A DNA stretch of 64,000 nucleotides from the NCBI RefSeq assembly GCF_001707885.1, contig NZ_MASS01000003.1:36893-100892 (forward strand). The letters run 5' to 3'. This stretch comes from Desulfosporosinus cupriresistens (lineage in GTDB: Bacteria > Bacillota > Desulfitobacteriia > Desulfitobacteriales > Desulfitobacteriaceae). This document shows, piece by piece, positions 38,731-47,073 of the stretch. A program made the position numbers and the translations under genes. How positions within the stretch are numbered: the first letter of the stretch is position 1; every line of letters begins with the position of its first letter. Under the pieces are notes generated by a model that ran no database searches, had not been told where the DNA came from, and saw only the letters and a program-made list of their open reading frames with translations.

Positions 38731-38764
38731 TAATGGTCAGACATATTTTTGACTATATTTGACC
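38725..38764. promoter_or_regulatory. Two CtsR operator boxes upstream of dnaJ-clpB
   Basis: Minus-strand GGTCAAA-TAT-AGTCAAA (38764-38748) matches the CtsR consensus heptads exactly; a second box in the other orientation, GGTCAAT-AAT-GGTCAGA (38725-38741), has three mismatches and covers the -35 element. CtsR would repress this operon and release it on heat shock. No ctsR gene is in the window. Confidence 0.85.
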
Positions 38765-38783
38765 TTTGGAACTGCAGTTAACC

Positions 38784-38935
38784 GAAACTTAGCTGGTGCC
38801 CGCGAAGACAATGTCTTCGCACGTATTAGCCTTCTTGCAGACATTGTCTTGGCACGTGTTAACCTTCTTGTTAGCCTTAGCGCAGGCGGCCGCCTTAGTT
38901 GCACTTGCCGTGAGCGGCATGGGAGTCTGATAAGT
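38784..38935. repeat. Dispersed intergenic repeat, copy 2
   Basis: Collinear with copy 1: GAAACTTAGCTGGTGCC head, a perfect 19-base palindrome (GCGAAGACA-A-TGTCTTCGC), two 33-base units (starting about 38807 and 38840), the TTAGCCTTAGCG block, and a TGCCG/CGGCA hairpin. It lies between the phosphoglucomutase terminator (7 bases away) and the CtsR boxes of dnaJ-clpB. Confidence 0.9.
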
Positions 38936-38941
38936 TCGAAA

Positions 38942-38965
38942 AAACGGACTTCAAGAAGTCCGTTT
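38942..38965 (-). terminator. Terminator of the phosphoglucomutase gene
   Basis: 11-bp perfect stem (38942-38952 with 38955-38965), followed on the minus strand by a T-run. Confidence 0.85.
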
Positions 38966-39018
38966 GGAGAATACCATTTTATCCAACTAAAAAACTATCG
39001 AGTTGCTCAGAATCTTTG

Positions 39019-40761
39019 TCAGACGGATCGTATTTGGGCTATACGGTTCATAACATCTGTTTTTACTCTGTGTAAAATATCTTTAGCCTCTTGGAGCGTA
39101 TCCGCTTTCACTGAAAAGTAAAATTTGATTTTAGGTTCAGTTCCAGAGGGGCGAACCATGACAAATCCTCCGCCGTGAAAAGAAAAACGCAAAACATTTG
39201 AATGGGGAAGCGTGAGTGGGTATGTTTGTCCTGTCGAAGTATCTTTACCAATTCGCTGTTCATAGTCATCTATTTTCCAAATATGAATCCCACCAAGTTC
39301 AAGGATTTCTTCTAATCTAAGTGAGTTCATAATCCTCGCTATTTCTTCCTTACCTTGGATTCCCCTCAATGCCAAGGACTCTTGATCATCCAAGTAGTAT
39401 CCGAATTTTCTATAGATAAGCTCAAGAACATCGAAAAGGGAACGTTCCTCTACCTGCCGGTAATAGAGAGCAGCTTCCGCCAAAAGGATAGCAGCGATTA
39501 CTGCATCTTTATCTCGGACAAAATCGCCGGCGAGATAACCATAACTCTCTTCGAAGCCGAATTGGAACGTTCCCCAACCGCCTTCTTCCATTTCTCTTTC
39601 CTTTTCAGCAATAAATTTAAATCCAGTCAGTACGTTTTCCACCCGCACATTGAAATATCGAGCAACCTCATCCGCTAGATCTGTTGATGCCACTGTTTTA
39701 ATTATTGTTGCATTGTCTGGAAGGGTCCCTAAGGCTTTCTTTTGCGATAGAATATAATAGGTTAACAGTATCCCAATTTGATTTCCAGTGAGCTGAACAA
39801 AGTCACCGTTCAGATCACGCAAGACGACACCTAAACGGTCAGCATCTGGGTCGGTGGCTAAAAGAAGATCGGCTTTAAGTTCCATCCCATATTTTCGGGC
39901 TAGTTCAAATGTTGCCGGGATTTCTGGATTAGGATACGGCACTGTCGTGAACTCTGGGTCAGGAAGTTCTTGCTCGGGTACTACGGTGACTGAGCAAAAA
40001 CCAAGTTCAGCTAAAGCTCTGCGTACAAGTGTGTTCCCTGCTCCGTGCAAAGGTGTATAGACAATACGAAGTTCCTTCCCTTTTCGCTCATCCAGATCTG
40101 GGTGCAATGCAAGTTTTCGCACTCGAGCTAGGTAAGATTGATCGATTTCTTCACCGATGATTTCTAGTAAGCCGGACATCTTAGCATTTTCTATGGACAT
40201 GGGTTCGATTCCCAGCCAACTCTCCCGGGCTTCAATTCGGGCAAGTATCTGGTCAGCTTTCACTGGAGGCACCTGTCCACCGTCATCCCAGTACACTTTA
40301 TAACCGTTGTATTCTTTAGGGTTGTGACTGGCTGTCACAACAATACCAGCTAAAGCGTGCAACTGACGAACTGCATACGAGAGTTCTGGTGTGGGGCGAA
40401 GTGCATTAAAGAGATACACCTTAACTCCGTTTTGGGCGAGTACTAAAGCGGCCTCGAGAGCGAATTCTGACGAGTATTTCCGAGAGTCGTAGGCAATAAC
40501 CACTCCACGTTTCATACCCTCCTGCCCATGATCACAAACACATTCGGCTAGCCCTTGGGTGACTTTACGAATAACATATTTATTCATACGATTTGTGCCT
40601 GCTGCAATAATTCCTCTTAAGCCACCTGTACCAAATTCCAAATCTGTATAGAATCGATCCTCAATTTCTTGCGGATCGGTGATCTGTCGCAGCTCTTGTC
40701 GTATTTCTTCCTCAAAGTAAGGATGTTCGGACCATAAGGTGTAGCGATCTTGAATAATCAT
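39019..40761 (-). CDS. Phosphoglucomutase/phosphomannomutase
   Basis: Alpha-D-phosphohexomutase of the PgcA type, 580 residues. The catalytic serine S145 is in TASHNPKEYNGYKVYW, the magnesium loop is LLLATDPDADRLGVV (about 290-305), the sugar-binding loop is FGFEESYGYLAGDFVRDKDA, and the phosphate-binding loop VRPSGTEPKIKFYF ends the protein. It converts glucose-1-P and glucose-6-P for cell-wall and storage polymers. Family-standard length. Stands alone, with its terminator directly downstream. Confidence 0.92.
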   Translation of the reverse strand: MIIQDRYTLWSEHPYFEEEIRQELRQITDPQEIEDRFYTDLEFGTGGLRGIIAAGTNRMNKYVIRKVTQGLAECVCDHGQEGMKRGVVIAYDSRKYSSEFALEAALVLAQNGVKVYLFNALRPTPELSYAVRQLHALAGIVVTASHNPKEYNGYKVYWDDGGQVPPVKADQILARIEARESWLGIEPMSIENAKMSGLLEIIGEEIDQSYLARVRKLALHPDLDERKGKELRIVYTPLHGAGNTLVRRALAELGFCSVTVVPEQELPDPEFTTVPYPNPEIPATFELARKYGMELKADLLLATDPDADRLGVVLRDLNGDFVQLTGNQIGILLTYYILSQKKALGTLPDNATIIKTVASTDLADEVARYFNVRVENVLTGFKFIAEKEREMEEGGWGTFQFGFEESYGYLAGDFVRDKDAVIAAILLAEAALYYRQVEERSLFDVLELIYRKFGYYLDDQESLALRGIQGKEEIARIMNSLRLEEILELGGIHIWKIDDYEQRIGKDTSTGQTYPLTLPHSNVLRFSFHGGGFVMVRPSGTEPKIKFYFSVKADTLQEAKDILHRVKTDVMNRIAQIRSV

Positions 40762-40884
40762 CTGATATGTCCTCCTTCTATGTAGCTTCGATCAATAAAA
40801 ACGATGGATAATGTTCCCTTTTATTGAGTATAGCATACTTCAAACGGATAGGACAGATGGATCTAAAAACACCAGAATGTCACC

Positions 40885-40914
40885 AAAAAATATACCTCGG
40901 CCTAAGCCTGAGGT
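40885..40914 (-). terminator. Terminator overlapping the second DegV stop
   Basis: 8-bp stem with one bulge (40894-40901 with 40906-40914), followed on the minus strand by T's at 40890-40885; it overlaps the DegV stop codon. Confidence 0.75.
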
Positions 40915-41786
40915 ACTAGAACTGGAGAAATTATGATCCCAACCAATCCAGGCCCCGTATGAACCCCCATGACTGGGCTAATCTGGTTGAACAACAATTC
41001 ATCAATATTAGGGAGTTGATGAGCTTTCTGCCAAAGGTTACGAGCTTCTTGCTCTGCTCCCCCATGGACAATAGCCACGTTATAGTGATCTTCTTGAGTA
41101 CTTTCTTTCAAAATATCAAACAATTTATTAAGCGATTGATCTCGGCCACGGACTTTTGCAAAGGTAATGTACTTGCCTTCAGAGTTAACCGTAATAATGG
41201 GTTTAATATTCAAGAGTTCACCAAGGGTGCCTGACACGTACCCGATTCGGCCACCTCGTTTTAGATAATCTAACGTGGAAAGCACAAAATAGATTCTAGT
41301 TCGTTCTGAAACATCCTTAGCTGCTTTAATTACGCTCTGAAAATCCGTTGAGCGACGGAGCTGACGAGCTGCTTCTCGGACTGGGAAACCTAACCCCATA
41401 GAAAGCGATTTGGAATCCAACACATTGATGACCATCTCTTTAAATTCTTGTGCTACCTGACATACGGTTTCATAGGTTCCGCTTAAACCACTTGATATAT
41501 GCATCGCAAGAATATGTGTGACATGCCGATCTCTTAACTGACCAAATAAATTGGCTATTTCAGCTGGAGAAGGCAGCGATGTAGTGGGAACCTCATTGAC
41601 CATATTGTCGTAAACTTCATTCGGACTAATATTAACTCGATCGAGATATTCCCGATCTGGGTAGACAATGTGCAAGGGAAGAACTTCTATCTCAAATTCC
41701 CGAATCATTTCCGGGTCCAAATCGCTCGTACTATCTGTTACAATCGCGATTTTAGGGACACTCGTCAGCATTGTAGAGGGTTGCAT
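40902..41786 (-). CDS. DegV-family fatty-acid-binding protein (second copy)
   Basis: 294 residues. KIAIVTDSTSDLDPEM at the start, the TTSLPSPAE loop, LAMHISSGLSGTYETV, DSKSLSMGLGFPV, LDYLKRGGRIGYV and the C-terminal GVHTGPGLVGI match DegV/FakB. The ATG at 41786 has AAAGGA 10 bases upstream; the longer frame to 41822 lacks a ribosome binding site. It differs clearly from the DegV at 22077-22934, so the cell has at least two fatty-acid-binding subunits. Confidence 0.88.
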   Translation of the reverse strand: MQPSTMLTSVPKIAIVTDSTSDLDPEMIREFEIEVLPLHIVYPDREYLDRVNISPNEVYDNMVNEVPTTSLPSPAEIANLFGQLRDRHVTHILAMHISSGLSGTYETVCQVAQEFKEMVINVLDSKSLSMGLGFPVREAARQLRRSTDFQSVIKAAKDVSERTRIYFVLSTLDYLKRGGRIGYVSGTLGELLNIKPIITVNSEGKYITFAKVRGRDQSLNKLFDILKESTQEDHYNVAIVHGGAEQEARNLWQKAHQLPNIDELLFNQISPVMGVHTGPGLVGIIISPVLVPQA

Positions 41787-41874
41787 GAGGCACTGTTCCT
41801 TTCCATTATTCAGTAATGCCATATAGATTAGTATAGCTTAAACTTTGACAATTACACTTGCAACTTCGTGCAGA

Positions 41875-42456
41875 TTAGGATATTAACAGAACTTGCGTAG
41901 CCTTACGTACGTCCTCAATGGCTGTCGGATGCTCATTAATTTCCCCAGCTTGATCAATCCCCTTATAGAGGCAGGGGGGAGCGTATTGAATATCTAACAT
42001 ATGAAAGAGAGTTTTAATGGAACGTTCTGCACATTCAAACACATCGGGCTTTTTTGTTCCGGCCGTCGCAAGAAAAAGACCAATACGTTCGTAACCAGAG
42101 GGATTTATAAGGGTCTGATGGTGCAGGTATTTGAGAGCCCAAAACGTTTGCATACGGTCAATTAGAATTTTGGTTTGCGCATTTAACCCCATCATAAAAA
42201 TCGGAGCAGCGAGGATTAGACGATCAGCACGAATCAGCTTCTCTTGCAGCTTGGGGATATCGTCCTTTATTACACATATCCCTTTTGCTGAACATGCCCC
42301 GCATCCTTGGCAGGGATTTATCTTTAGATCTGAAAGGTAAACTAATTCAGTCGCATGGCCCTCGGCCTTGGCAGTTTCCATCGCTTCTATGACTAAGCGG
42401 GTCGTGTTTCCATTGCGACGTGGGCTACAGGCAATTCCAAGCACGGATAACGACAT
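41875..42456 (-). CDS. NAD(P)H-dependent FMN reductase / iron-sulfur flavoprotein
   Basis: Flavodoxin-fold protein, 193 residues. GIACSPRRNGNTTRLV is the FMN phosphate loop and APIFMMGLNAQTKILIDR the second flavin-binding segment. Between them PCQGCGACSAKGIC is a compact cysteine motif that binds a [4Fe-4S] cluster in archaeal iron-sulfur flavoprotein (Isf), so an electron-transfer role is likely. Partner unknown. Single gene with a spare upstream region. Confidence 0.85.
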   Translation of the reverse strand: MSLSVLGIACSPRRNGNTTRLVIEAMETAKAEGHATELVYLSDLKINPCQGCGACSAKGICVIKDDIPKLQEKLIRADRLILAAPIFMMGLNAQTKILIDRMQTFWALKYLHHQTLINPSGYERIGLFLATAGTKKPDVFECAERSIKTLFHMLDIQYAPPCLYKGIDQAGEINEHPTAIEDVRKATQVLLIS

Positions 42457-42498
42457 TTCTTCTACTCCATTCTATAATTCTGTTTTAGTTCCAAGTAT

Positions 42499-42535
42499 AA
42501 AAGCGAGCTTCTCAAAATTTAAGAAACTCGCTTTT
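42499..42535 (-). terminator. Terminator after the small ORF 42632-42736
   Basis: 9-bp GC-containing stem (42499-42507 with 42527-42535) extended by four more pairs past a mismatch, AT-rich loop, T-run in the minus direction. Confidence 0.75.
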
Positions 42536-42631
42536 AGATTTGGCCTCTGCATGAGTTAAAGCTAATTTGGTTACAATTTAGGATTAGAATCTGGGTCAAA
42601 ATACCGCACCCTTTCTGTAACGTCTTACTAC

Positions 42632-42736
42632 TTATCCTTCTTCATGAACTAGCCTTTTTTCTTGTGTGGATTTAATTGATTCCAGTCCCACAGACTCTAA
42701 AATTGCATTAATCATTAATTGCTCTTTTTGTGTCAT
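42632..42736 (-). CDS. Small 34-residue protein with a good ribosome binding site
   Basis: Starts MTQKEQLMINAILESVG and ends KRLVHEEG, stop TAA at 42632. AAAGGAG lies 11 bases before the ATG, and a terminator hairpin follows at 42535-42499. Predicted as one amphipathic helix with a charged tail, no signal or membrane segment. I recognise no family. It lies 185 bases after the GNAT gene on the same strand but is separated from it by a hairpin. Confidence 0.55.
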   Translation of the reverse strand: MTQKEQLMINAILESVGLESIKSTQEKRLVHEEG

Positions 42737-42885
42737 ATAAACTTTTTCTCCTTTCCATATATTTTAAGGTATCACTTTATTATATACCTATTTCTGGGAT
42801 TTGCAACGCTTTTTTTAAAAACGATCAAAATAATTTAGACCTTCCAATGTTTTGACGAAAATCGACCCCTTTTTGCGTTGAAACA

Positions 42886-42914
42886 CCGGACTTTAATAAT
42901 CTATGAAAGTCCGG
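42886..42914 (-). terminator. Hairpin after the 42921 GNAT gene
   Basis: 9-bp stem CCGGACTTT/AAAGTCCGG (42886-42894 with 42906-42914) with an AT-rich loop, directly downstream of the stop codon. Only a short T-run follows, so termination may be partial. Confidence 0.6.
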
Positions 42915-42920
42915 CGAAAT

Positions 42921-43745
42921 TTATGCAAGTTTTATATACATTTCAAACTGTTTTGCGTCAGAGTTAATTCCGTGTGCACTGAGAAAAGCAACAATCCAAT
43001 CTTCAGGTTGATTAGTCAATGAAAATGACGCATTTGAGCGCCCAAGCACTGAGGAGATCAGTTCTTTAGCCCCAGCTTCGGTTGCACTCCAAGCATCTAA
43101 GCAAGGAGCATTATTGTCTCCAGCAAATAACGCACCAGCTGTTCTACTCGAATTCATTACGGCAGAAAAATTACCATACCGTTTAAGATACTCCTCTCTT
43201 CTTTGCCATGCTGGATTAAAGAATGCTCGGCGACGGCTTTCAAAATACTGTTCAACTGAAGCCATTTCAAGATGACACGCCTCAACTTTCCTATCTGAGA
43301 AAAAATTAATTCCACCTTGAGTACGGTAAATATTGAGCTGGCGCATTCGTGTAAAACCGACTGACTGATAGACTTTAAGTGCATGATTTTGCTCCAGAAC
43401 CTCAAGGTAAACTCCTTTTAATCCAACACTAGTAGCAGAATTGAGCTGAGAGAACATTAGAGGTGCAAAAAGGCCCTTTCCCCGGTAATTCGGATCAATG
43501 CAAGCCCCAGCGATCCATCCATCGACTCCGTCTATGGACAGCAAAGCAAAGCCGACAATCTGATCTTCAACAAGGATTGCCATCGAATGCTGGAGAGAGA
43601 CTTGACTTAGATGAAGCCAAACTCGCATATGTTCAGGCGTATATGTCATGTCGTAATAATATCCCCGCCAACAGCGGTTCCAAATGTCCGTCAATTCATG
43701 CAAACTGATATGTTCAAGCGTATTTACTCTTATATTTTTTTTCAT
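42921..43745 (-). CDS. GNAT-family acetyltransferase, two-domain type
   Basis: 274 residues. The N-terminal GNAT domain (about 1-135) shows ILVEDQIVGFALLSIDGVDGWIAGACIDPNYRGKGLFAPLM, with the Q/RxxGxG/A-type acetyl-CoA loop as NYRGKGLF, and LEVLEQNHALKVYQSVGFTRMRQLNIY. The C-terminal roughly 130 residues look like a second, degenerate GNAT half. The acetyl acceptor is unknown. Single gene, minus strand. Confidence 0.8.
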   Translation of the reverse strand: MKKNIRVNTLEHISLHELTDIWNRCWRGYYYDMTYTPEHMRVWLHLSQVSLQHSMAILVEDQIVGFALLSIDGVDGWIAGACIDPNYRGKGLFAPLMFSQLNSATSVGLKGVYLEVLEQNHALKVYQSVGFTRMRQLNIYRTQGGINFFSDRKVEACHLEMASVEQYFESRRRAFFNPAWQRREEYLKRYGNFSAVMNSSRTAGALFAGDNNAPCLDAWSATEAGAKELISSVLGRSNASFSLTNQPEDWIVAFLSAHGINSDAKQFEMYIKLA

Positions 43746-44015
43746 GGTTTTTAATTCACTTCATTCTTAGCTATAAATTTTGTATTTAACTCCCTGGCGA
43801 GTCATGACCGCCAGTTGATGCGCGGCGCTAAAGATCTAGGTAGGTTCAACTAATACATTTCTATTATCCTTGCTTGATTTCCTGCTAACTCTTTCAAGGT
43901 TACTGAAATGACAAGCAGGAATGGCGTGATTCAGAGAGAATATATAGTTTTTGTTTAATATTGAGGGTGAAGTAGAATTATATTATCAATCGATCTGAAA
44001 GGTGGTTAAATTAGG

Positions 44016-45329
44016 ATGATCTCTTATATTAATAATGATGAACAGCAGTTTGCCCAATTACTGCTCGATTTTATCCAAGAGAGCCCATCTTCCTTCCATG
44101 CTGTAGAAGGCGTCAAGAAATTGCTTGTTCCCCAAGGGTTCCAAAAGTTGTCCTTAAAAGATAAATGGTCATTGATTCCCGGGGGTAAATACTATGTAAC
44201 TCGTAACGATTCTGCCTTAATTGCTTTTGTTGTTGGCGAAGGTGTGCCAGAGAAGTATGGGTTTCACATTATTGGAGCGCATACGGACAGCCCTAGTTTT
44301 CGGGTTAAGCCCTTGCCGGAAATATCTGTAGAAGGGCATTATGTGAAGTTAAATGTTGAAACTTATGGCGGACCGATACTTAATACCTGGTTGGACCGTC
44401 CACTTTCTTTAGCAGGTCGGGTTATTTTGCGCGGGGACTCCCCTTTTTCTCCTCGAAGCAGACTTTTCCGTAGTGACCTTCCCCTGCTTGTGATTCCCAA
44501 TCTTGCTATCCATATGAATCGTAAGGTTAATGAAGGAATTGAATTGAACAAACAAAAAGATATGCTGCCCTTATTAAGCCAAATCACGCAAGACTTTGAA
44601 AAAGAAAGTACCCTGATTAGTCACCTTGCCAAAACGCTGCAATGTCCCCATGATGATATCTTAGATTTCGACCTTTTCCTCTATGAATATGAAAAAGGTC
44701 ATTTTGTTGGGCTGCAACAAGAGTTTATTTCAAGTGGTCGTCTTGATGACTTGGCGATGATTCATGCCGGTGCCTGGGCTCTAGCTAACGCTAAACCAAC
44801 TCTGACCACACAGGTTCTGGCCTGTTTTGATCACGAAGAATGCGGAAGCATTTCCAAACAAGGGGCGGCTTCTCCTTTTCTATCCTTTATTTTAGAACGA
44901 ATTCTGCTAGGACTAAAAAAAGACCGAGAGGAATATCTCCAGGCCTTGGCGCATTCTTTCCTGATTTCAGCCGATATGGCCCACGCTCTTCACCCCAACT
45001 CAGGAGAAAAGCTTGATCCAGTTAATCGCCCAATCCTTAATAGCGGGCCAGTGATTAAAATCAGTGCTAACCAAAGTTACACAACTGATGCGGAATCTGC
45101 GGCCGTTTTCACTACCCTCTGTCAACTCGCAGGGGTTCCTGTCCAGAAATTTGTCAATCGTTCGGATGAACGAGGGGGCTCAACTATTGGTCCGATTTCC
45201 ACTACACATCTTGATATACGGTCCGTGGATATCGGAAACCCTATCTTAGCTATGCATTCGGTACGTGAACTCGGCGGAGTTAAAGATCACTTAGCCATCG
45301 CCAAAGTCTTCTCGGAGTTTTATAAATAA
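44016..45329 (+). CDS. apeB: M18-family aminopeptidase
   Basis: Metallo-aminopeptidase removing N-terminal (often acidic) residues. Zinc ligands are visible: GAHTDSPSFRVKP (about 90-102), SGRLDDLAMIHAG, CFDHEECGSISKQGA, SADMAHALHPNSGEK and the C-terminal STTHLDIRSVDIGNPILAMHSVRE. 437 residues, normal for the family. Ribosome binding site GGTGG upstream of the ATG. The gene stands alone, converging with the small minus-strand frame at 45346. Confidence 0.92.
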   Translation: MISYINNDEQQFAQLLLDFIQESPSSFHAVEGVKKLLVPQGFQKLSLKDKWSLIPGGKYYVTRNDSALIAFVVGEGVPEKYGFHIIGAHTDSPSFRVKPLPEISVEGHYVKLNVETYGGPILNTWLDRPLSLAGRVILRGDSPFSPRSRLFRSDLPLLVIPNLAIHMNRKVNEGIELNKQKDMLPLLSQITQDFEKESTLISHLAKTLQCPHDDILDFDLFLYEYEKGHFVGLQQEFISSGRLDDLAMIHAGAWALANAKPTLTTQVLACFDHEECGSISKQGAASPFLSFILERILLGLKKDREEYLQALAHSFLISADMAHALHPNSGEKLDPVNRPILNSGPVIKISANQSYTTDAESAAVFTTLCQLAGVPVQKFVNRSDERGGSTIGPISTTHLDIRSVDIGNPILAMHSVRELGGVKDHLAIAKVFSEFYK

Positions 45330-45345
45330 AGCTTTGTTATTGAAA

Positions 45346-45585
45346 TTATAACAGTAAGCTCTGGATAAATGCTTTGGCGTGATCGCAATGAACTGTCATG
45401 ACTTGATCTGTTGATGGACTCAGTGGAATGAAAATCGTTGCGACCTCATCAAAGTTATATATTCTCTTTCCAGAAGACTGACAGATTAAATAACCTTTCT
45501 GGTTGAATAAGACCTCAAGTTTCTGCATGCCCAAAATACGATTTGGTAGTGTCATATCAAAGTCTTCCAATTGGTCATCCCCCAT
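45346..45585 (-). CDS. Small protein of unknown function
   Basis: Up to 79 residues: acidic start, then MTLPNRILGMQKLEVLFNQKGYLICQ and VATIFIPLSPSTDQVMTVHCDHAKAFIQSLLL. No recognised family. The ribosome binding site before the ATG at 45585 is weak (GGCGAG), and ATG at 45555 is an alternative start. It converges with the M18 gene 16 bases away. Composition is protein-like, but this could be a chance frame. Confidence 0.45.
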   Translation of the reverse strand: MGDDQLEDFDMTLPNRILGMQKLEVLFNQKGYLICQSSGKRIYNFDEVATIFIPLSPSTDQVMTVHCDHAKAFIQSLLL

Positions 45586-45731
45586 CTCGCCAAAACTGCG
45601 AACTATATGGCTTATTGATATGCTATATAGCTTTACTTTATTTACGGCCTATACAATTTCCTTATAATACCATAAGAACGGCTTTTTAATGGGTATAGCT
45701 GGAAAATATGTTCGAATTTCGGTATAAACGA

Positions 45732-45760
45732 TTGACTATTCTTAATTGTTTCGCTATAAT
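45732..45760 (+). promoter_or_regulatory. Strong sigma-A promoter of the zinc-ribbon gene
   Basis: TTGACT (45732-45737), 17-base spacer, TATAAT (45755-45760). Predicts a leader of about 105 bases that contains the hairpin at 45806-45846. Confidence 0.8.
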
Positions 45761-45805
45761 TAAGATGCTCGGAGTACTTGTGGATTTTACGAACCTTCTC
45801 GATTG

Positions 45806-45846
45806 CCTACGGCTTGGGAAGATTTTTCTGAACTTCCCATGTAGCG
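45806..45846 (+). promoter_or_regulatory. Leader hairpin before the zinc-ribbon gene
   Basis: TGGGAAG pairs with CTTCCCA (45815-45821 with 45833-45839) and is extended by CTAC/GTAG outside an internal loop. It lies between the promoter and the GGAGG ribosome binding site. It may be a structured 5' UTR; no T-run follows, so it is not a terminator. Confidence 0.5.
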
Positions 45847-45872
45847 GGTAATAATTTGGTGGAGGTTTGTTT

Positions 45873-46181
45873 ATGTTTAATGACAAAATTTTAAGTTGCA
45901 AAGACTGCGGTCGTGATTTTGAATTTACAGCATCCGAACAGGAGTTTTATGCAGAAAAAGGGTTTACTAATGAGCCTGGCCGTTGCCCCGAATGTCGCGC
46001 TGCTAGAAAAGAACAAAATAGGAATAGCGGTGGCGGTGGATATTCTCGTCAACCACGTGAGATGTTCCCCGCTATTTGTGCAACCTGTGGAAAAGAAACC
46101 ACAGTACCTTTCCAACCTTCTGGTGACAAACCTGTTTATTGCCGTGACTGCTATCAACCACGTGCTCGCAACAATTGGTAA
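45873..46181 (+). CDS. Zinc-ribbon (CxxC-x17-CxxC) protein
   Basis: 102 residues with two zinc-ribbon units: SCKDCGRDF...GRCPECRAAR (about 8-45) and AICATCGKETTVPFQPSGDKPVYCRDCYQ (about 65-95), joined by a Gly-rich linker. This is the small CxxC-x17-CxxC family, common in Clostridia and Chloroflexi and of unknown function; nucleic-acid binding is a reasonable guess. ATG at 45873 follows GGAGG. Strong promoter and a structured leader upstream suggest it is well expressed and regulated after transcription. Confidence 0.8.
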   Translation: MFNDKILSCKDCGRDFEFTASEQEFYAEKGFTNEPGRCPECRAARKEQNRNSGGGGYSRQPREMFPAICATCGKETTVPFQPSGDKPVYCRDCYQPRARNNW

Positions 46182-46199
46182 GTCGTATTTATGAAAAAA

Positions 46200-46230
46200 A
46201 ACCTTTCCTGGCTAAATGCCTGGGAAGGTT
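46200..46230. terminator. Bidirectional terminator between zinc-ribbon and VanW genes
   Basis: Stem ACCTT.CC.GGC with GCC.GG.AAGGT (46201-46212 with 46218-46229), A-run before and T-run after, serving both convergent genes. Confidence 0.85.
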
Positions 46231-46236
46231 TTTTAT

Positions 46237-47073
46237 TTATTCGCTTGATCCTGCCAACAAAGGCTCATACATCATGATGGCATGGTTCTCAGTAATAAAA
46301 TCATCACCGATCAGGGTATTGTTGAGGTCAAAGATTCTACGCCTAACAATATTATGGCGCATATATCCTCCCCACCATTCCTGAGCTATCAAATGATTGC
46401 TTTGATACACTTCGTATTTTCGCGAGCAGGGTTGACCGCATCTCAATTCGCCGTGAAGCTCATAATCGCCAACCGATACCAACAATTGATAATCTTGCGA
46501 GGTGTTGTTCTTTATTTGAAGATCGATGTAATTGTAGACAACAGTAGCGCCACTCCCGAAGGGCTGAGTGCGGTTTGTATCAGGAAACACATCGTGTGTA
46601 TGTCTCCACCGTTCTGTAACAGTTAATGATGTGTGCAGAGTCATCCAATAGATCAGATTTGAAAGCTGACAGAGCCCACCGCCAACGCCTGGTACAAATG
46701 ATCCGTTTAAAAGAACCATCCCTTCCATGAACCCTCTTACCTCAGTAGGTTTACCAATCAAGCGCCAAAAAGAAAACGATTCTCCTGGTCTGATAATTAT
46801 TCCATTGATTCTTTCAGTCGCCAATCTCAAGTTGGTTACCTTGTTTTCTTGGAGCCACATGTCAACGTTACGAAGCTTTCGATATAATGGGGTGCTATGT
46901 TTTGCAGCTAAATGAGGAAGATGAGAATTCTGGATTGTTGTTGCGTATTTAATTGATTTATAAAAAAACCATTGAACGTAGCGACGCCAGGTAAAGTATA
47001 ACTTTCCTAAGAAAACCCGCAAGTTGGAACGATTGGCTGGTCGTTCAGACTGATAGGGAGTTTCCATACCCAT
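46237..47073 (-). CDS. VanW-family protein
   Basis: 278 residues. The VanW/YoaR-type block is clear: NLRLATERINGIIIRPGESFSFWRLIGKPTEVRGFMEGMVLLNGSFVPGVGGGLCQLSNLIYW, then TVVYNYIDLQIKNNTSQDYQLLV. No N-terminal signal is obvious, although the first 60 residues have the basic/aromatic pattern WRRYVQWFFYKS. VanW is an accessory gene of some glycopeptide-resistance clusters but is mostly found without them, as here. Function unknown. Confidence 0.85.
   Translation of the reverse strand: MGMETPYQSERPANRSNLRVFLGKLYFTWRRYVQWFFYKSIKYATTIQNSHLPHLAAKHSTPLYRKLRNVDMWLQENKVTNLRLATERINGIIIRPGESFSFWRLIGKPTEVRGFMEGMVLLNGSFVPGVGGGLCQLSNLIYWMTLHTSLTVTERWRHTHDVFPDTNRTQPFGSGATVVYNYIDLQIKNNTSQDYQLLVSVGDYELHGELRCGQPCSRKYEVYQSNHLIAQEWWGGYMRHNIVRRRIFDLNNTLIGDDFITENHAIMMYEPLLAGSSE

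Noticed and set aside
38600..38764. CIRCE (HrcA) operator upstream of dnaJ
   Set aside because: No TTAGCACTC-N9-GAGTGCTAA pair is present; the control sites match CtsR instead.
46282..46626. Plus-strand 114-codon ORF within the VanW gene
   Set aside because: Antisense shadow of the VanW-family reading frame, no ribosome binding site.
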